Assembly (NCBI RefSeq): GCF_900177675.1
Contig: NZ_FXWM01000001.1
Span: forward strand, 939,001-1,003,000
Direction: 5' to 3'
Length of the DNA: 64,000 bases
From: Bacillus sp. OV166
GTDB taxonomy: Bacteria > Bacillota > Bacilli > Bacillales > Cytobacillaceae
Shown: piece after piece, positions 53,652 to 63,423 of the stretch
How the letters are laid out: every line of letters begins with the position of its first letter
Numbering within the stretch: position 1 is the first letter of the stretch
Notes under the pieces: generated by a model
The model's database searches: none
Seen by the model: only the letters and a program-made list of their open reading frames with translations
What the model was told of the DNA's origin: nothing
Program-made: the position numbers and the translations under genes

Positions 53652-55088
53652 ATGTCAAATGGTATCGGTATTAGCAATGTAAGGATTGAAAGCGATTTCC
53701 TTGGACCAAAGGAAGTCCCAAAGGAAGCCTATTATGGTATTCAAACATTACGGGCCGTAGAGAACTTCCCTATTACAGGCTATCGAATTCATGAAGATTT
53801 AATTAAAGCTCTAGCGATGGTAAAAAAGGCTGCAGCACTCGCGAATATGGACGTGAAAAGTTTATATGAAGGACTTGGGGATCCAATCGTAAAAGCAGCA
53901 GACGAAATCATTGAAGGAAAATGGCATGAATTTTTTATCGTTGACCCTATTCAAGGCGGAGCCGGTACATCCATGAATATGAATGTAAATGAGGTCATTG
54001 CCAATCGGGCTCTTGAACTACTTGGCAAAGAAAAAGGGGACTATAAACAACTTAGTCCTAATAGCCATGTCAATATGTCACAATCAACCAACGATGTTTT
54101 TCCAACTGCGATCCATCTTGCAACCCTCAGCCTGCTGGAAAAATTAGTACAGACAATGCAGCATATGCATGCTGTCTTTAAGAAAAAAGCGCAGCAGTTC
54201 GATCATGTGATAAAAATGGGAAGAACCCATCTTCAAGATGCCGTTCCGATTCGACTTGGTCAAGAATTTGAAGCCTATAGCCGAGTAGTTGAACGTGATA
54301 TGAAGAGAATTCAACATTCACGGCAGCATTTATACGAAGTGAATATGGGGGCAACAGCTGTCGGAACGGGACTCAATGCGGACCCTCGCTATATTAAACA
54401 AGTGGTCGGCCATCTGGCTGATATTAGCGGTCTCCCGCTTACAGGGGCAGAACATCTAGTGGATGCTACGCAAAATACAGATGCTTATACTGAAGTTTCA
54501 GCTGCACTGAAAGTATGCATGATGAACATGTCGAAAATAGCAAATGATATTCGGATTATGGCATCAGGGCCGAGAGCAGGTCTGGGTGAGCTTATTTTGC
54601 CAGCACGGCAGCCTGGCTCTTCAATCATGCCAGGTAAAGTAAATCCTGTTATGCCTGAACTGATTAATCAAGTTGCCTTTCAAGTAATTGGAAATGATCA
54701 TACCATTTGCTTAGCCTCTGAAGCCGGCCAGCTTGAATTGAATGTAATGGAACCTGTTCTTGTATTTAACCTGCTTCAATCAATTAGCATCATGAACAAT
54801 GCCTTTCAGGTTTTTACAAATTACTGCCTGGCAGGGATTGAAGCAAATGAAGAACGGTTGAAGAAATATGTAGAAAAAAGTGTAGGAATGATTACAGCCG
54901 TCAATCCGCATATTGGGTATGAAGAGGCAGCACGGATTGCAAGGGAAGCAATCGTAAAAGGCAAATCAGTTCGTGAACTATGCCTTCTATACGATGTGTT
55001 AACAGAGGAAGAATTAGATCTGATTTTAAACCCTTATGAAATGACCGAACCAGGAATAGCTGGTGCCTCTCTTCTTGATAGAGATTGA
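53652..55088 (+). CDS. aspA: aspartate ammonia-lyase
   Basis: A 478-residue fumarase/aspartase superfamily enzyme converting aspartate to fumarate and ammonia. Catalytic-loop signature GSSIMPGKVNPVMPE near residue 318, substrate blocks SQSTNDVFPTA and GRTHLQDAVPIRLGQEF. AGGGTGA is correctly spaced for ATG 53652. It forms an operon with the dehydratase and pdxS. A scrambled copy lies at 62667-63321. Confidence 0.94.
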   Translation: MSNGIGISNVRIESDFLGPKEVPKEAYYGIQTLRAVENFPITGYRIHEDLIKALAMVKKAAALANMDVKSLYEGLGDPIVKAADEIIEGKWHEFFIVDPIQGGAGTSMNMNVNEVIANRALELLGKEKGDYKQLSPNSHVNMSQSTNDVFPTAIHLATLSLLEKLVQTMQHMHAVFKKKAQQFDHVIKMGRTHLQDAVPIRLGQEFEAYSRVVERDMKRIQHSRQHLYEVNMGATAVGTGLNADPRYIKQVVGHLADISGLPLTGAEHLVDATQNTDAYTEVSAALKVCMMNMSKIANDIRIMASGPRAGLGELILPARQPGSSIMPGKVNPVMPELINQVAFQVIGNDHTICLASEAGQLELNVMEPVLVFNLLQSISIMNNAFQVFTNYCLAGIEANEERLKKYVEKSVGMITAVNPHIGYEEAARIAREAIVKGKSVRELCLLYDVLTEEELDLILNPYEMTEPGIAGASLLDRD

Positions 55089-55102
55089 AGAAAAGGAGAA
55101 GT

Positions 55103-55130
55103 TTAACTACTCCTGATTTTTAGTAGTTTT
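55103..55130 (+). terminator. hairpin between aspA and pdxS
   Basis: AACTACT and AGTAGTT pair with TTGTAT downstream. It may partly separate pdxS from the upstream genes. The same hairpin is kept in copy 2 at 63336-63363. Confidence 0.55.
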
Positions 55131-55190
55131 GTATAAAAAAGAGTTACAGAAACAATGAACAACCATAAACCAGCAAGGGAGACATGAATA

Positions 55191-56072
55191 ATGGAAACAG
55201 GTTCAGATGTAGTAAAAAGAGGGATGGCGGAAATGCAAAAAGGCGGCGTGATTATGGACGTTGTCAATGCTGAACAAGCAAAAATCGCAGAAGAAGCGGG
55301 TGCAGTAGCAGTCATGGCACTTGAACGGGTACCATCAGATATCCGGGCAGCTGGCGGAGTTGCACGTATGGCGGAGCCAACGATAGTGGAACAAGTCATG
55401 AATGCTGTATCCATTCCGGTTATGGCAAAAGCAAGAATTGGACATATTGTTGAGGCGCGTGTATTGGAAGCACTTGGAGTCGACTATATTGACGAAAGTG
55501 AAGTCTTAACACCTGCTGATGAAGAATATCATCTTGATAAACGAAAATTCGTGGTGCCATTTGTATGCGGTGCCCGAAATCTTGGAGAAGCATTAAGAAG
55601 AGTTGGTGAAGGAGCATCAATGATTCGAACAAAAGGGGAGCCTGGAACAGGAAATGTTGTCGAAGCTGTTCGCCATATGCGCCTTATTCAAGCTCAAATT
55701 CGCCAAGTGGCCAATATGAATCACGATGAGTTAATGACTAAAGCGAAAGATTTGCAGGCGCCATTTGAACTTTTACTGCAAATAAGAGAAACAGGACGTC
55801 TGCCTGTCGTAAACTTTGCAGCTGGCGGAGTCGCAACTCCAGCTGATGCAGCCTTGATGATGGAGCTGGGTTCTGACGGTGTGTTTGTTGGATCTGGAAT
55901 CTTTAAATCAGCAAACCCTGAAAAATTTGCGAAAGCAATCGTGGAAGCAACTACTCATTACCAGGATTATGAACTTATTGCTCATCTTTCAAAAGGACTT
56001 GGAACACCAATGAAGGGGATTGAAATCTCTACCTTAGATGCTACACAACGGATGCAGGAGCGGGGATGGTAA
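55191..56072 (+). CDS. pdxS: pyridoxal 5'-phosphate synthase lyase subunit PdxS, copy 1
   Basis: A 293-residue PdxS protein that builds PLP from ribose 5-phosphate, glyceraldehyde 3-phosphate and ammonia. [13 protein letters not shown] near residue 79 and [20 protein letters not shown] near residue 146 carry the two active-site lysines; [17 protein letters not shown] is the phosphate loop. The partner glutaminase gene pdxT is not adjacent, which is unusual. Start behind AGGGAG. The two PLP- or ammonia-related genes upstream give it a clear context. Confidence 0.95.
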   Translation: METGSDVVKRGMAEMQKGGVIMDVVNAEQAKIAEEAGAVAVMALERVPSDIRAAGGVARMAEPTIVEQVMNAVSIPVMAKARIGHIVEARVLEALGVDYIDESEVLTPADEEYHLDKRKFVVPFVCGARNLGEALRRVGEGASMIRTKGEPGTGNVVEAVRHMRLIQAQIRQVANMNHDELMTKAKDLQAPFELLLQIRETGRLPVVNFAAGGVATPADAALMMELGSDGVFVGSGIFKSANPEKFAKAIVEATTHYQDYELIAHLSKGLGTPMKGIEISTLDATQRMQERGW

Positions 56073-56352
56073 TCTAAAGTGATAGACCGCCATAATAATC
56101 CTTCCCTATGTTTTAATAAAATATTTCACGGCTGACTCCTTTAATAATTTTAGTATATATATGAAGCTGTAGATTGTTCAATTTCAATGATAAGGCGAAG
56201 TGGTTCATTGAGGAACTAAATATTATTGAAGGAACCGTATAGGGACTAGTCCGTTGGACAGCTAATGAGGCGTAGGATAGTAGCTGACGATCCGTACAAA
56301 CGTGAAATTGTTTTGTGGAATATCAGTTAAATTAGGCAGAGGGGGAGATTAA

Positions 56353-58071
56353 ATGAAAGTGGAAGCTTTACCAGTTGTGAAAGGGGAGCATAACCTCCGT
56401 AATTATGAAGAAACCTATAAAAATTTTGAATGGAAAGAAACTGGAAAAGAATTTACGTGGAGTCTTACTGGCCGTGTGAATATGGCCTACGAGGCGATTG
56501 ACCGCCATGTGGAAACCTATCGGAAAAATAAAATCGCTCTCTATTATCGTGATGATACTAGAAATGAAAAGTATACCTTTAAGGAATTGAAGGAGCTTTC
56601 CAATAAGGCAGGAAATGTTTTAAAAAATTACGGGGATGTTGAAAAAGGCGACCGCGTCTTTATCTTTATGCCGCGTTCTCCAGAGCTTTACTTTTCTGTT
56701 TTGGGAGCCATTAAGTTAGGTGCGATTGTCGGTCCTTTATTCGAAGCTTTTATGGAAGGAGCCGTCAGGGACCGCCTGCAGGACAGTGAAGCGAAAGTGC
56801 TTGTTACAACGCCGGAATTGTTAAATCGGGTGCCGGTTCAGGATCTGCCTGCATTGAAGCATATTTTCTTGGTCGGGAAAAATATTGTGGAAGATGGTCC
56901 ATACATTGACTTTTTGGGGAAATTGGCCGGCGCCAGCAAAGAACTTGAAATTGAATGGGTAGATCGGAGAGATGGCTTAATCCTTCACTATACATCCGGT
57001 TCTACTGGAAAACCTAAAGGGGTCTTGCATGTGCATAATGCAATGCTTCAACATTACCAGACTGCCAAATGGGTACTGGATTTAAAAGAAGCCGATATCT
57101 ACTGGTGTACAGCAGATCCCGGCTGGGTTACAGGTACAACGTATGGCATTTTTGGCCCATGGTTAACGGGAACGTCCAATGTGATTGTCGGCGGACGGTT
57201 TACTCCTGAAGCGTGGTATAAAACGATTGAAGACTTCGGTGTTACTGTATGGTACAGCGCTCCAACAGCTTTCCGTATGTTAATGGGGGCCGGTGATGAG
57301 CTGGTTAAGAAATTCAATTTAAGCAGCCTGCGGCATATTTTAAGCGTTGGTGAGCCTCTGAATCCGGAAGTTGTAAAATGGGGGGCAAAAGTATTTAACA
57401 GCCGCATTCATGATAACTGGTGGATGACGGAAACCGGCGCCCAGTTAATCAGCAACTATCCTTGCATGGAGATTAAGCCTGGTTCGATGGGTAAACCAAT
57501 TCCGGGTATTGTCGCGGCGATTGTCGATAACCAGGGAAATGAGCTTCCTCCATACCGGATGGGCAACCTGGCGATTAAAAAGGGCTGGCCTTCCATGATG
57601 CATACAATTTGGAATAATCCGGAGAAATATGAATCCTATTTTCTCCCGGGGGACTGGTATGTTTCCGGGGACTCAGCTTACATGGATGAAGACGGCTATT
57701 TCTGGTTCCAGGGACGCGTTGATGATGTTATTAATACATCCGGCGAACGTGTAGGACCATTTGAGGTGGAAAGCAAGCTTGTTGAGCATCCGGCAGTTGC
57801 GGAAGCAGGTGTAATCGGAAAACCAGATCCGGTCCGCGGTGAAATAATTAAAGCATTCATCGCCTTAAAAGACGGGTTCGTGCCATCAGAGGAACTGAAA
57901 GAAGAAATCAGGCTGTTCGTGAAAAAAGGCCTCGCCGCCCATGCCGCACCTAGGGAAATCGAATTCCGGGACAAGCTGCCAAAAACCCGAAGCGGCAAAA
58001 TTATGAGACGTGTCTTAAAGGCTTGGGAACTTGACCTGCCGACAGGCGACCTTTCAACGATGGAAGATTAA
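56353..58071 (+). CDS. acsA: acetate--CoA ligase
   Basis: A 572-residue AMP-forming acyl-CoA synthetase, the size of Bacillus AcsA. Motif YTSGSTGKPKGVLHVH near residue 215, DNWWMTETGAQ near 355, GDSAYMDEDGYFWFQGR near 439 and the C-terminal LPKTRSGKIMRR, whose lysine is the usual acetylation switch. It activates acetate to acetyl-CoA. GGGGGAG precedes ATG. The 280 bases before it hold no feature I can support. Confidence 0.95.
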   Translation: MKVEALPVVKGEHNLRNYEETYKNFEWKETGKEFTWSLTGRVNMAYEAIDRHVETYRKNKIALYYRDDTRNEKYTFKELKELSNKAGNVLKNYGDVEKGDRVFIFMPRSPELYFSVLGAIKLGAIVGPLFEAFMEGAVRDRLQDSEAKVLVTTPELLNRVPVQDLPALKHIFLVGKNIVEDGPYIDFLGKLAGASKELEIEWVDRRDGLILHYTSGSTGKPKGVLHVHNAMLQHYQTAKWVLDLKEADIYWCTADPGWVTGTTYGIFGPWLTGTSNVIVGGRFTPEAWYKTIEDFGVTVWYSAPTAFRMLMGAGDELVKKFNLSSLRHILSVGEPLNPEVVKWGAKVFNSRIHDNWWMTETGAQLISNYPCMEIKPGSMGKPIPGIVAAIVDNQGNELPPYRMGNLAIKKGWPSMMHTIWNNPEKYESYFLPGDWYVSGDSAYMDEDGYFWFQGRVDDVINTSGERVGPFEVESKLVEHPAVAEAGVIGKPDPVRGEIIKAFIALKDGFVPSEELKEEIRLFVKKGLAAHAAPREIEFRDKLPKTRSGKIMRRVLKAWELDLPTGDLSTMED

Positions 58072-58142
58072 TATAAAAAAGGGGCTGTCCAAAAAGTAGG
58101 ATAACTGACTTTTTGTAACGGGTTCCGTTGAGAAGTAGAAGT

Positions 58143-58176
58143 GGGTCCTCTTCACGAAAGAAGAGGGCTCGTTTTT
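58143..58176 (+). terminator. terminator after acsA
   Basis: A CTCTTC/GAAGAG stem in GTCCTCTTCACGAAAGAAGAG followed by GGCTCGTTTTTT. Confidence 0.7.
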
Positions 58177-58350
58177 TAATTATCAAACCTTTTATCACAA
58201 TGAAAAATTTCCTCAAATAAGGGGATTTAATATAAACTTATAAATAACTTGTTTAAATCGCCAATAAAATCTTGACAACAATTAAAGGGTATTTTTTTAT
58301 TCAGTTAAACTTATTAAGTTAAACGTAATAAAAAGTGGAGGAAATTTTTT

Positions 58351-58452
58351 ATGAGACATAATGAATTAGGGCGTTTTTCTGATGCATCATTTCTTATCCT
58401 TTCGAGTCTAGCAAATGGACCGAAACATGGATACGCTATATTTGTGAAATAA
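58351..58452 (+). pseudogene. N-terminal fragment of a PadR family regulator
   Basis: GGAGG leads to an ATG and 33 codons reading ASFLILSSLANGPKHGYAI, the first helices of a PadR winged-helix domain, then stops. Everything after GYAI is missing; the break lies at a CTATAT hexamer at 58436. Confidence 0.8.
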
Positions 58453-59073
58453 AGAAAATAGGAAAACCACCTATTAAAATTGCTAAAAATGAGATAAATC
58501 CAACAATAAAAATGGCATTATAAAGAATTCCAAACTCAGGATGAATTTTGTCTATCACTTGAAAATTAGGAATTGGGTCATTGAGCCGTTGAAGCAAACT
58601 CCAACCGACACCATATAGTTAGACGAGCATTCAGAAATGGAAAGCAAGATGTGTTACGTCCATTTTGGGTAGCTCTTTCATGCCTACTTTTATTTGCTCT
58701 TTCTACAACAATCCTTGTGATTTGGCATCCGCACGCTCATATTTATGCCATTTTGATTGGGTATCTTATACTTTCGGGTCTCCTACTAGTTGTGGGCACT
58801 TTTTCGGTTTAACCTGAGTTTCAATTATCTGAACTAAAATTCGTATATATCCCTGAAATCATCATTTTGTTTGGAATGGTAGTATCAGTAGTGCTGTCAA
58901 CCATCTTAATCGTCAGGATTACTGTTCATGCACCACAATTATTTATCACACAAGATGTAAGTAGCTCAATGTTTATCACTAGAATCATTTTAATGTCACT
59001 AGGTACAATCTTTGCTTCGATGGGACTTAAACGTGGAACAATCAAAGGAATTGACCAGTTAACACAAGCGTAA
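58453..59073. pseudogene. rearranged PadR-associated membrane protein
   Basis: The part 58618-59073 reads on the plus strand as membrane-protein sequence (VRRAFRNGKQDVLRPFW ... HAPQLFITQDV ... SMGLKRGTIKGIDQLTQA) with one in-frame TAA at 58809. The part 58453-58616 is coding only on the minus strand (GVGWSLLQRL ... FGILYNAIFIVGFISFLAIL). Turned round, that part would naturally precede VRRAFRNGK. So an internal ~165-base segment is inverted; ATATAG at 58613 mirrors CTATAT at 58436. Confidence 0.6.
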
Positions 59074-59111
59074 CTTCGTTAAAAAAAACATTTTTCATTA
59101 AGAGAGGTTAT

Positions 59112-59432
59112 ATGATGAAACACACTTTGACTAAACTGCCGACTCGTTACTGGTCCACGATACTTCTCGCTCTGGTTACTGCTTTTATTTTTGGTCGACT
59201 TAATTATGGAACACTTTTGCTGAATGCGGTGCCCTGGGGTATTCTAGTCCTTCTTGTGACAACCTGGCTTGGGACAGGCAAAGGCGTTGCATTACGGTTA
59301 GGAGCTGTCTTTGGTTTCCTCGTGTCCTATGCATACTTGTGGATTAACAACCAGAATATACACTCCGTTACCCAGGTTCTAATTCTTTTACCCAATTTAC
59401 TAAATAATATTATTTTGGTATATAATATGTAA
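59112..59432 (+). CDS. small multi-span membrane protein, possibly truncated
   Basis: A 106-residue hydrophobic protein with about four membrane segments (WSTILLALVTAFIFG, LLNAVPWGILVLLVTTWLG, LGAVFGFLVSYAYLWI, VLILLPNLLNNIILV). GAGAGG precedes ATG. It follows the PadR/membrane remnant and may belong to the same former operon. Its end falls in AT-rich sequence, so a truncation is possible. From 59433 to 59667 I see a hairpin-like GCCTG...CAGGC pair but no gene. Confidence 0.5.
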   Translation: MMKHTLTKLPTRYWSTILLALVTAFIFGRLNYGTLLLNAVPWGILVLLVTTWLGTGKGVALRLGAVFGFLVSYAYLWINNQNIHSVTQVLILLPNLLNNIILVYNM

Positions 59433-59667
59433 AGGCTTTCACCTCTTTTAATGGACCCATTAGACAATACACTGGTGTTTTTTATAAATACTGACTACCA
59501 TAATGGGAGAAGAACCTTGAAATTTTTTAAAAAGCCTGGGAAGTATCACATTCAACTTTCACAGGCTTTCAGTCCTCCTTTTTAACAGATACATCTGGAA
59601 AATCTAATCAATAAGTAACATCGCTGCAATTTTACTGGTAATTGGTTTGAGTAGTTAGGAGGTTTCT

Positions 59668-61362
59668 ATGAGTTTACAGGTATATGACATCTTACAATTA
59701 GAGATTATGAGGGACGCGAAGGTGGTCGCTGGGGAAAATTTAATTAAGGAAAAAGAAGTTCAATGGGTTTCAGCAATGGAAATGCCGGTAGAAAGCTTTG
59801 TCCGCAAGAATGAATTTGTTTTAACTACCGCGATTGGCTGCGGCCATAACCTTAAGGAATTTGAAAAATTTGTTCAGGATGTCATTGATTCAGAGGCATC
59901 AGCTTTGGCCGTGGCTTTAGGGCGATACATTTGCTATATTCCAACAGAAGTTATCGAAAAGGCGAATAATAATAAACTTATTCTTATTGAAATTCCGTGG
60001 GAATTACGTTTTTCAGAAATCATTGAAGAGGTAATGTTAGAAATAAATGATGTCAATTATAAAGAAAGCAGGAGATCCGAAAAAGTCCAGCAGGAGCTTT
60101 TAAATTTAATTCTTAAAGAAACAGAGCTTACTTGTATAGCGAATTATTTATATCAGCATGTCGGATACCCCGTTATTATTACCGACCAGATTGGAACCAT
60201 TCAAGCTCAAAGTAAAGAGATCCCTAATTTTCTTGATAATTGGCGAGAATATGCTGTGAAAGGAATCATACCAGCACGAAAACCGGTGTCACCATCTTCA
60301 CATGACCCGATGATTCAAAAAATACAAACGATTGAAATTGAAGATTACTGCATATTGCAGCTTCCTGTTATTCAAGTCTCAGGAAATACACAAGATTTTT
60401 TATTTGTCATCCTTCCCTCTGATATCGCGCTGGATAAGTTTCTAACCCAGTATACAGTTAATGTATTAGAGCATGCTGTGACAACAATCGCTCTATGGTT
60501 TTCAAGGAAAAATGCCGTTGAAGAAGAAAAATCTATCCTCCACGATTCTTTTATTAAAGAAATTATTAGTGGAGAATTTAAATCTTGGGATTTGGCCAAT
60601 TCAAGAGCTGAAATTGTTGGCTATAATCTTAAACTGCCTTATATTTGTATCGTTGGGTCACCAGAAAATTTAAAAAAGCTTTTTAAACAAAGAAAATTAG
60701 ATGAAGCATCTTATCAGCTATGGTCTGAAAGCATGATTCATTATATAAAAGAAGAAATTTACTATGCAGCACAATCATTAAAAAAAGAAGTCATGATTAC
60801 TTATCAGGAAGAAAAATTTCTAGTTTTTCTAGAAGTTTCCCTAGAAAATAAGAAAGAAAGCGTAACAAACTTCTTAGACCTTGTCGACCGCCGACTGCGG
60901 AGTTTACTTCCGAATGTCGTCATTTCTTGGGGGATTGGCAATTATAATGAAGATGTTTTAGGCTTTAAGGAAAGCTATCAAAATGCAAACATTGCTTTAA
61001 ATATCAGCAGAAATAAAAAAGGGATTGGGAATCGGGTCATGTATGAAAATACGCGCATTGACCGCTTGCTTTTAAATCTCTTCCAAAACCAAGAAATGAA
61101 AGAAATCATTACGTCAACAGTTGAACCATTAGTAGAATATAATAAACAGCGGAACCTCGATTTAATCGGTACGATTAGTACGTATACTCATTATCAAGGT
61201 AATGTAAGTAAGACAGCTAAAGCTTTATTCTTGCATCGGCAATCCTTACTTTACCGCTTAAGAAAAATTGAAGAAGTAACCGGGCTTTCACTTGTTGATC
61301 CGGATGATTTGTTTTTATTAGATTTAAGTATTAAAACTTGGAAAATGGGATTTAATAGCTAA
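59668..61362 (+). CDS. PucR family transcriptional regulator
   Basis: A 564-residue regulator: N-terminal PucR sensor domain (residues ~5-125), a middle GAF-like/GGDEF-like region, and a C-terminal helix-turn-helix (GNVSKTAKALFLHRQSLLYRLRKIEEVTG near residue 515-545). PucR-type proteins activate amino-acid or purine catabolism. It sits between the two dehydratase-aspartase-pdxS modules, with conserved upstream blocks in front of each. It probably controls both. Confidence 0.9.
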   Translation: MSLQVYDILQLEIMRDAKVVAGENLIKEKEVQWVSAMEMPVESFVRKNEFVLTTAIGCGHNLKEFEKFVQDVIDSEASALAVALGRYICYIPTEVIEKANNNKLILIEIPWELRFSEIIEEVMLEINDVNYKESRRSEKVQQELLNLILKETELTCIANYLYQHVGYPVIITDQIGTIQAQSKEIPNFLDNWREYAVKGIIPARKPVSPSSHDPMIQKIQTIEIEDYCILQLPVIQVSGNTQDFLFVILPSDIALDKFLTQYTVNVLEHAVTTIALWFSRKNAVEEEKSILHDSFIKEIISGEFKSWDLANSRAEIVGYNLKLPYICIVGSPENLKKLFKQRKLDEASYQLWSESMIHYIKEEIYYAAQSLKKEVMITYQEEKFLVFLEVSLENKKESVTNFLDLVDRRLRSLLPNVVISWGIGNYNEDVLGFKESYQNANIALNISRNKKGIGNRVMYENTRIDRLLLNLFQNQEMKEIITSTVEPLVEYNKQRNLDLIGTISTYTHYQGNVSKTAKALFLHRQSLLYRLRKIEEVTGLSLVDPDDLFLLDLSIKTWKMGFNS

Positions 61363-61411
61363 TAATTTAAGTTATCAGATAGAAAAGAAAACCTATTTTT
61401 AAAATAGAAAG

Positions 61412-61457
61412 TAGCCAGCTAAAGAGGTGCAGTTCTTCTCATAGTTGGCTTTTTTAT
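61412..61457 (+). terminator. terminator after the PucR gene
   Basis: AGCCAGCTA and TAGTTGGCT form the stem, with TTTTTTATT following. Confidence 0.75.
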
Positions 61458-61536
61458 TAAGCCAGCTATATTTTAGAAACTGTTTAGCTCTAGGGCTTTG
61501 CTAGTTTTCAACTAGAATGGATAGAGATATTCAACC

Positions 61537-61656
61537 ATAAAATTGTATGAAAAGTAACTAGAATTATAGTCAGTTTTGACAATTGATATCACTTTTAGAA
61601 GGACTTAGTATTTATTTTATAAATACATAAAAGTAACACGAGGAGGGGAGAATTCG
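61537..61656 (+). promoter_or_regulatory. conserved upstream block of module copy 2
   Basis: Same ATAAAATTGTATGAAAAG, CAGTTTTGACAATTGATATC (TTGACA at 61576) and GAGGAGGGGAGAATTC pieces as at 52521-52641, with the intervening bases changed. Confidence 0.45.
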
Positions 61657-62661
61657 ATGACTTCTACAAAACTGACAAAAGAAATGAACATCCGTGACGT
61701 TTGGAAAGCAAGAAAACGGATTAGTCCGATCATCAATCGGACGCCAGTTATTCAATCTACTATTTTATCAGAGAAAATTGGCCGTAATGTCTATTTAAAA
61801 CTAGAAAATGTCCATGAGGTTGGAGCATTTAAAGTAAGGGGAGCGGCCAATAAAATCTTAAGCTTGAGTGAAGAAGAAAGAAAACGAGGAGTTGCAACAT
61901 ACTCAACGGGAAATCATGGTATGGCGGTTGCGTATGTTGCCAAAAAGCTTGGAATTGATGCAGTTGTATGTATTTCAAATCGGGTGCCAAAAGCAAAGGT
62001 GGACTCATTAAAAAGGCTTGGGGCTCAAATTGAGATCGTCGGTGATAGCCAGGATGCCGCTGGTGTGCGCTGTTATGAGCTTGAAAAAGAGAAGGGATTA
62101 ACCGTGATCGAGCCATTTGATGATCCCCATGTTATTGCCGGACAAGGAACCATCGGGTTGGAATTTCTAGAGGATCTTCCACAATTAATAGATGTGATTG
62201 TTCCGCTTTCAGGCGGCGGACTACTTTCTGGAATTGGTTTGGCATTGAAATCCAATGATTGTGATATAAGAGTAACCGGGGTTTCAATGGAAAAATCCGC
62301 CGTCATGTATGAAAGTTTAAAAGCTGGCAAACCAGTCATGCTAGAGGAAAGCGAGACTCTAGCTGATAGTTTACTAGGCGGAATTGGACTTGATAATCAA
62401 TACACCTTTCAAATGGTACAGCAATATATGGATGATGTGGTACTCATTCCTGAAAAAGAAATTGCTTATAGTATGGCCTTTATGATGGACAAACACCGAA
62501 TGATTATGGAGGGGGCCGCAGCGACTGGGATTGCAGCCGTTTTAGGGAGCAAAATCCCGCATCAAGAGGGTGATATTGCTGTTATTATCAGCGGACAGAA
62601 TGTTGACCTTTCCGTACTGCTTACGTTAATTCAAAATTACACGTTTGAAAACAGAGGGTGA
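61657..62661 (+). CDS. threonine/serine dehydratase family PLP enzyme, copy 2
   Basis: 334 residues, same length and motifs as the gene at 52642 (VGAFKVRGAANKI, STGNHGMAVAYVA, PLSGGGLLSGI). The two proteins differ at about twenty positions, nearly all before residue ~255; the last third is identical in protein. At DNA level the middle differs at many third codon positions while the 3' third is almost base-identical, which points to recent gene conversion. All catalytic residues are kept, so it should be active. Confidence 0.9.
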   Translation: MTSTKLTKEMNIRDVWKARKRISPIINRTPVIQSTILSEKIGRNVYLKLENVHEVGAFKVRGAANKILSLSEEERKRGVATYSTGNHGMAVAYVAKKLGIDAVVCISNRVPKAKVDSLKRLGAQIEIVGDSQDAAGVRCYELEKEKGLTVIEPFDDPHVIAGQGTIGLEFLEDLPQLIDVIVPLSGGGLLSGIGLALKSNDCDIRVTGVSMEKSAVMYESLKAGKPVMLEESETLADSLLGGIGLDNQYTFQMVQQYMDDVVLIPEKEIAYSMAFMMDKHRMIMEGAAATGIAAVLGSKIPHQEGDIAVIISGQNVDLSVLLTLIQNYTFENRG

Positions 62662-62666
62662 AAATT

Positions 62667-63321
62667 ATGTCAAATGGTATCGGTATTAGTAATGTAAGGA
62701 TTGAAAGCGATTTCCTTGGACCAAAGGAAGTCTATTATGGTATTCAAACATTACGAGCCGTAGAGAACTTCCCTATTACAGGCTATCGAATTCATGAAGA
62801 TTTAATTAAAGCTCTAGCGATGGTAAAAAAGGCTGCAGCACTCGCGAATATGGACGTGAAAAGTTTATATGAAGGACTTGGGGAAACAATCGTAAAAGCA
62901 GCAGACGAAATCATTGAAGGAAAATGGCATGAATTTTTTATCGTTGACCCTGATGTTCTGCCCCTGTAAGCGGGAGACCGCTAATATCAGCCAGATGGCC
63001 GACCACTTGTTTAATATAGCGAGGGTCCGCATTGAGTCCCGTTCCGACAGCTGTTGCCCCCATTTCAAGGCGGAGCCGGTACATCCATGAAAAAAGAAAT
63101 ATGTAGAAAAAAGTGTAGGAATGATTACAGCCGTCAATCCGCATATTGGGTATGAAGAGGCAGCACGGATTGCAAGGGAAGCAATCGTAAAAGGCAAATC
63201 AGTTCGTGAACTATGCCTTCTATACGATGTGTTAACAGAGGAAGAATTAGATCTGATTTTAAACCCTTATGAAATGACCGAACCAGGAATAGCTGGTGCC
63301 TCTCTTCTTGATAGAGATTGA
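62667..63321 (+). pseudogene. aspA: scrambled second copy of aspA
   Basis: Compared with the intact gene: 62667-62951 equals the first ~295 bases, minus a 12-base deletion (codons PKEA); 62952-63062 is the reverse complement of 54342-54453; 63063-63089 equals 53951-53978; and 63097-63321 equals 54864-55088. Order is A, inverted C, B, D instead of A, B, C, D, with most of the gene lost. No functional aspartase can be made. Confidence 0.93.
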
Positions 63322-63335
63322 AGAAAAGGAGAAGT

Positions 63336-63363
63336 TTAACTACTCCTGATTTTTAGTAGTTTT
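63336..63363 (+). terminator. hairpin between aspA remnant and pdxS copy 2
   Basis: Same AACTACT/AGTAGTT hairpin as at 55103-55130. Confidence 0.55.
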
Positions 63364-63423
63364 GTATAAAAAAGAGTTACAGAAACAATGAACAACCATA
63401 AACCAGCAAGGGAGACATGAATA

